A stretch of 64,000 nt of DNA from NCBI RefSeq assembly GCF_040807025.1, contig NC_090956.1, positions 6,870,517-6,934,516 of the forward strand, written 5' to 3'. The first letter of the stretch is position 1. Each line of letters opens with the position of its first letter. The notes below the pieces were generated by a model that saw nothing but the letters and a program-made list of their open reading frames with translations, did no database searches and was not told where the DNA came from. Shown piece after piece: positions 59,501-64,000 of the stretch. Made by a program: the position numbers and the translations under genes. The DNA is from Struthio camelus. Lineage: Eukaryota > Chordata > Aves > Struthioniformes > Struthionidae.

Positions 59501-60756
59501 TGGTCAGTCTAAAACAGATCAGATGGTGAATGTTTCCTAAGCAAAGGACACTCCTTGCTCTGGGTGAGGGCAGGCTGAGGGCACCTACAGGTAGAGAAAG
59601 CACACTGTTTCGGGGCTCTACCTCCAATGGCAGAAACTCACTCTCCCCCTATGCTTTCTTGTCTGTCCTTCCAGGTCCCAGTTTCTGAGTTCCCCGGATA
59701 GCACAGTGCAGAGAGAGAAGTGGCATCTGTGTTGAATCAGAGAGGGGGGGAGCAAATCTGGGGAGGAGAGAGATAAGTGGAAAGGGGAAGAGAGAGGTGA
59801 TGTCTGGGGACAGCAGAAAGGAAGAAGGATTGTTGACTTTGTAAACAGTAATTGATTCTTTGTTTTCGGTTATTGGTTATGATTACAAGCCAAAGGTAAC
59901 AGTGCTAGGGAAAGGAGAATTAGATTTTTACAGGCAATTTTGATGTTATCAGCTGCTACTGCGACTGTATAGGGAAAGGTATTTCTCATGCGGATTCTTG
60001 GTACAAGTTTTGTGGAGCTACAGCAGAGGGGGGAACAGGATTTGAAACCGAAACTTGGACCTGCAGCTTCTGAGATTAGAGGATATGGGTGCATCAGAAA
60101 AATCTGTGATACTTGTGAAGTCTCGTTTACCCACACCTTCTCTGAGCTTTGAGATCTCTCTCTGTGAAGGCACCTTTGAAAAAGGGAGAAGGGCATGGAT
60201 ATGACTCTCTGGAAGGTACTTTTGGGGAGAGAGAGCGTTGCAAATCTGACCGACAGGCATCATTTAATTCTTTTGGGATGGGAGCAGAGCAAGGATTTTG
60301 TAAAAACATGAGTTAAAAGTTGCTCCTTGCTGTCACTGCAGAACTCCTGAATGTGCATGGGATATTTTGACATCAGCCTGTCCTGTCCGCGGGAGGCTGT
60401 GGAAGTCAGCCCTGCAAGGGTAGATGTGCCACAAATGTGCTGTGATGCCTGTTGGCAGGAGGCTGTGCCTGCTGGGTCTCTTGCACGTTCCTGTCCTAGG
60501 AGGTGCAGCAGGTCTATCTATGGCTGTCTGGAGGCTCAGATGGGATCTACTGTACTGTTCTGTTTGCAGCTTCTCTGAAAAAGCAGGGTGGAAGGAGGTG
60601 TTTTCTTAGCCATTGAGACTCAGAGAGGTTCATGAAGCTGGAAATGAAGCAGCCTGCTCTGTATTAGCAACCTGATTTCCCCCCCCCCCTCCTTTTCTCT
60701 ATTTCAGAAACTTCAACTCCCTTAGTAAAGAAAACGTGTACGAGAACAACAAGTTG
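53546..60756 (+). CDS. MICALL2: MICAL-like protein 2, N-terminal part (two coding exons; gene continues past the window)
   Basis: MICAL-like 2 (JRAB) links Rab8/Rab13 vesicles to the actin cytoskeleton and acts in tight-junction assembly and recycling of junction proteins. Exon 1 is 53546–53688 and exon 2 is 60708–60756, giving 64 residues in frame across the split Ile codon. The sequence begins [18 protein letters not shown], then [21 protein letters not shown] and ends [10 protein letters not shown]. This is the first half of a calponin-homology domain with its typical Trp, DG and HRHRPDL motifs, which are shared with MICALL1 and the MICALs. Position next to INTS1 in the same orientation favours MICALL2 over MICALL1. 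The ATG sits in a good Kozak context (GCGCCATGG). The remaining CH, LIM and Rab-binding parts lie beyond the right edge. Confidence 0.92.
53689..60707 (+). other. MICALL2: MICALL2 intron 1
   Basis: A 7-kb intron runs from GTGAGT at 53689 to the AG at 60706–60707. Its first ~360 bases belong to the CpG island, where a regulatory element would be expected. The rest shows no exon, no RNA gene and no repeat I can name. The acceptor is preceded by a 10-base C run (60680–60689) and a pyrimidine tract. Open frames such as that at 57415–58047 have no family resemblance. Confidence 0.8.
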
Positions 60757-63700
60757 GTAAGTGAATTTATTGTTTTACCTTTGGTCTACTATATGACCTG
60801 GCACCTTCCTTACATGGTTTAGCAAAAGAAACCCTGCAAATGCAGTGTGCTAAGCGTACTATGTTCAAATCATTTCACTTACTCTGCATGCATCCAACTT
60901 TTTGACTTGAGTGGTAATGACCACGCTTGCTGGCTGCCTAAAGCACCCTTAGGCTGCTCGCACTTCTTTGCTGGCCATATGGTGATGTATGTGTATGGCT
61001 TTAGTGTGTCCGGTTTCCTTTGGGACCACTGTGTCACTTTCTCCTTTTGTACAGATCTGATCACTCTGCCAACTCTTGCCTAACAGAGAGAGCCCTTATT
61101 CCCATTACTCCTCACCTCTTTGATGAGTCTGTATAGTACAGCACAATCTGCGAATGAAAGATGCTTTTGAAGTCCTGTCTGATCTTGAAATGGTCATAGA
61201 CTTTTTTTGAAAGGAGACAAGGAGGAACCTGGGATGTTTTGAAGGGATACCAGGGCCAGGCTGGTGCTTTAGAGGAGGGATGTGTTGCTTCTCCCTCTGC
61301 TGCTGTGATTTTGAGCTGTGCTCAGTGCCTTTGTCAGTTGTAGCTAGAATTGAGCAGGAGGATCAGTATTCTCATAACCGCAGTCTGGCCAGGCCTCAGT
61401 GGTGGGGATGGCAGAAGAGCTACGATAGGCGAGGATCTGGAGAAATGATTTTGAAGGAAGCGCTGTCAACAGGATAGGGAAAAGGGAACCGGCTCCAAGC
61501 AGTGAGTGTGGTCTCTCCCTTGTCTGGCTGGAGGCAGCAGCAGAAACTGAGGCAAAAATGCTGGAGGTCAGGATGCAGGCACAAACATGTTGAGCACATG
61601 CCGCTTTTGAGTGATAGAGCAGGAGCTGGGAGGTAGCTGGTGTGGGAGAGGAAGCGTAGAGAGTCTATCCCCACTTCCGATCACTCCCAGTTGCTGGGAA
61701 TGAATGCTTCTGGAAGGTGGAGAGGTCTTAAAACTATGCGCTCCCTGGACTCATCGCTCCAGGATGGGATTTGAGTTTCTCTTATTCTGTCCACAAAGGA
61801 ACTAGAAGTTGGACAGGCCAGCCCCCTCCCTGCGCTGGATTCAAGCATGGGCTGAGTGCTTCCAAGGAAGGATTTTTTTCCTCCCACTTTCCCTCACAAA
61901 GACAGAGGCAGCAGATCAAAATGCTGTTCTTCCCTTGGCATTGTTCCACACAGCTTCATGGCTGCTTGGCAGGAGCCTGGGATGTGAGCAAACCACCACA
62001 GCTTGTTCCTATCTGAACTGGAGGAGTAACATCCTCTGATACAGTGAACTGTCTGAGGTGGTCCTTGCTTCCAGGAGAGCTAAGCGCAGTGGTCCGGGGC
62101 CTCCTTTCCCTTTTGGCCCTGGCATTGTTCACACTGTCTGCAACAGGTCCTGTGTAGTTTCCCCCCTCTCCCGAACTGGGGCTGCAGCACGTGAGCAGTT
62201 ATTCAGACTCTCTAGGGTTCAGCCCTGCGTGTTCCTCTCTCCTAAGTGAGATTCAGCCTGAGGTTTTTGTCTGCACGAGCTTTGGTATTTGCCAGGGGTC
62301 AGGGCCTTTCCACCATAGACTGTCACCCTGGCCAGAGGGCTGTGAAGCCCTGTGTGTTTCTCCTTCCCTGAGCCTGGCTGGGACTGTCTCTTCCGTGGGT
62401 GACTTTGCTTTTCTCTGGGAAATGAGCCGTACAAGCCACCTTCACTGCTTTTATTAATGAAAAGCTTCTCTGAGTCTACCATTAAAACAGTTGCTTCCCT
62501 CCCTTGTGTCAGCCTGTGCTTCCCTCCCTCCTTTTCCTGCATTTCTTAGTTTGTCCTTTATTTTGTACACTTTCTCTTCTATTCTTTATGTGCTGTAGGA
62601 TGATTTGTCCGTATTGCTCTGTCACTGCTGGTATCCTTGCTGGCTTGGCTCTGGTTTGAGTGGAGTGATACCTCCATCTCCCTGTGATACTGGGTTTGTG
62701 GTCTGGCCTTCCCTCCTTGAGCTGCTCTCTATCATAGGCTTTTTCCCTTTGACCATCCTTGGGATGTGAACGGGTCTGATTTCTCCCAGAGCTGTTTGTC
62801 TGCTGTTGTTCAGACCCTCCTTGATGCCTCACTACTCATAACTTCTTTTCAGGAGCTGTATTACTCAACTTAAAAAAATTTTTGTCAAAGCTGTGACTTG
62901 CCATATAAGGTCTTTTGCTGAGGAAGAATGTGTCGCTCTTCAAATGCCAAAAATAATAATAACAAAAAACAATCTGTGGGTGGCTTTTTTGCTAAAAGTT
63001 TTTTAAAAAAACATAAATATTAAAAAGGTTTATAGAAGCCTTGGTTCTAGTTTGTTCAGTGCCGGTGGATAGTAGCGGCGGCCTGGCATCAGAGAACTGT
63101 TTCTGACCTGCTAGATGGCCTTGAGCATATTGCTTTGCTTCTTCCGTACCTTCCTTTGCAAAATGGAAGCAGTGGCACTTACCTCCATTGTGACTGATGA
63201 AAATTGTGATGCAGAAGTAAGGTTTTGTTTCTTTAAAGGCCAACCTTCACAGCGGGGTAGAGAAGTGGGACAACTGGCCCATGCTAGGTGGTAGTTCCAT
63301 TAGATCTCCGAGCAAGAGCAGTTCCCAGGAACACGAGGCAGCTGTAGGCAGCAGCAATACTAAGTCCTAATGCTACCGTTTCCACTGCTTACCTAGTTAT
63401 GGCCAAACCAGGTGTGTTCATAGAGCACCTTCTCTTTGGTCTAGCCATCCCCTTGTGCTCTTTCTGCGCCTGTTGTGGTCCGGTATAGTCTGACCAGTGG
63501 CACTGTATGGCAGGAGGTGGCATGGCCTGTGTTCCCGCTAGACTGCACACTGGGAATGCGGGCAAGAAAATCTCACTGGTCAGACCAGTCATGCAGCCAT
63601 TGCAATGGGGAACGCTCCAAGGAATATATTAACTACTTGGTTACAAACAGGCAAGTGCCAGGCTGGGCTGGCAGCCGGGATGACGCAGCCAGAGGTAATT

Positions 63701-64000
63701 GGCTGAAAGCATGCTTGGTGTCTGTTCAGTTACGTTCTTACTGGGATACCCCATGGAAAAAAATTGTAATTATCTTGCTGAAAAACAGTGGCTGTTTGTT
63801 TCTCTTAAGCGGGGATAGCTGGCTTGTACACCAGCCCTGCTGTATGTCTGTGCCAGAGGTCAGATGCGGACTGTTTTAATGTGTTCAAATCTTCCTTTAA
63901 CCCTTTCACTGTGGGTTTCTGTGGCAGCACACCTGCACGTGCTGTTTTCCTTTGCTGTATTGGCATTTCAAAGGGGGTGCTCCAAAGGGAAAGGAAAGGG
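60757..64000 (+). other. MICALL2: MICALL2 intron 2, left part
   Basis: The intron begins with GTAAGT. The next CH-domain exon, expected to start with a sequence like AFRVAEEHLG, is not found up to 64000, so it lies outside the window. I see no other gene or repeat here. Confidence 0.7.

Overview
The window is vertebrate nuclear DNA, most likely from a bird. It holds multi-exon genes with GT–AG introns that are mostly under 1.5 kb, two CpG-rich promoters, and very few interspersed repeats. The gene order is an acid alpha-glucosidase paralogue, then INTS1, then MICALL2. INTS1 followed by MICALL2 in the same orientation matches human 7p22.3. A GAA-like gene beside INTS1 is, as far as I recall, a sauropsid arrangement, since quail and chicken have a second GAA gene. 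A crocodilian or turtle cannot be excluded from the sequence alone. All coding exons below were assembled by hand from splice signals and reading-frame continuity, guided by recalled human GAA, INTS1 and MICALL2 proteins. No alignment was run.

Layout. 1–931: noncoding, ending in a splice acceptor, so a 5' exon probably lies upstream. 942–11514: GAA-like gene, 19 coding exons, 928 residues, plus strand, complete from ATG to stop, with a poly(A) signal at 11820. 11970–12965: a C-rich minisatellite with a homogeneous ~51-bp unit. 12990–13225: GC-rich INTS1 promoter. 13226–42206: INTS1, 47 coding exons, 2186 residues, complete, plus strand. 42207–52700: INTS1 3'UTR, then about 9 kb of intergenic DNA with a few enhancer-like or MITE-like AT-rich segments and small inverted repeats. 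52720–54050: MICALL2 CpG island. 53546–60756: first two MICALL2 coding exons (start of the calponin-homology domain). The gene runs off the right edge.

Function. The three genes are neighbours by synteny rather than partners. The first encodes a family GH31 glucosidase with a trefoil domain and an N-terminal hydrophobic anchor. The second encodes the scaffold subunit of Integrator, which cuts nascent snRNAs and attenuates promoter-proximal RNA polymerase II. The third encodes a Rab-effector and actin-linked trafficking protein.

I did not find a new multi-gene system. The points most worth a second look are the anchored, catalytically intact GAA paralogue, the minisatellite against the INTS1 promoter, a GC–AG intron in INTS1, a 35-bp pair of mutually exclusive hairpins, an AT-rich element with inverted-repeat ends, and a long stop-free frame upstream of the MICALL2 ATG.
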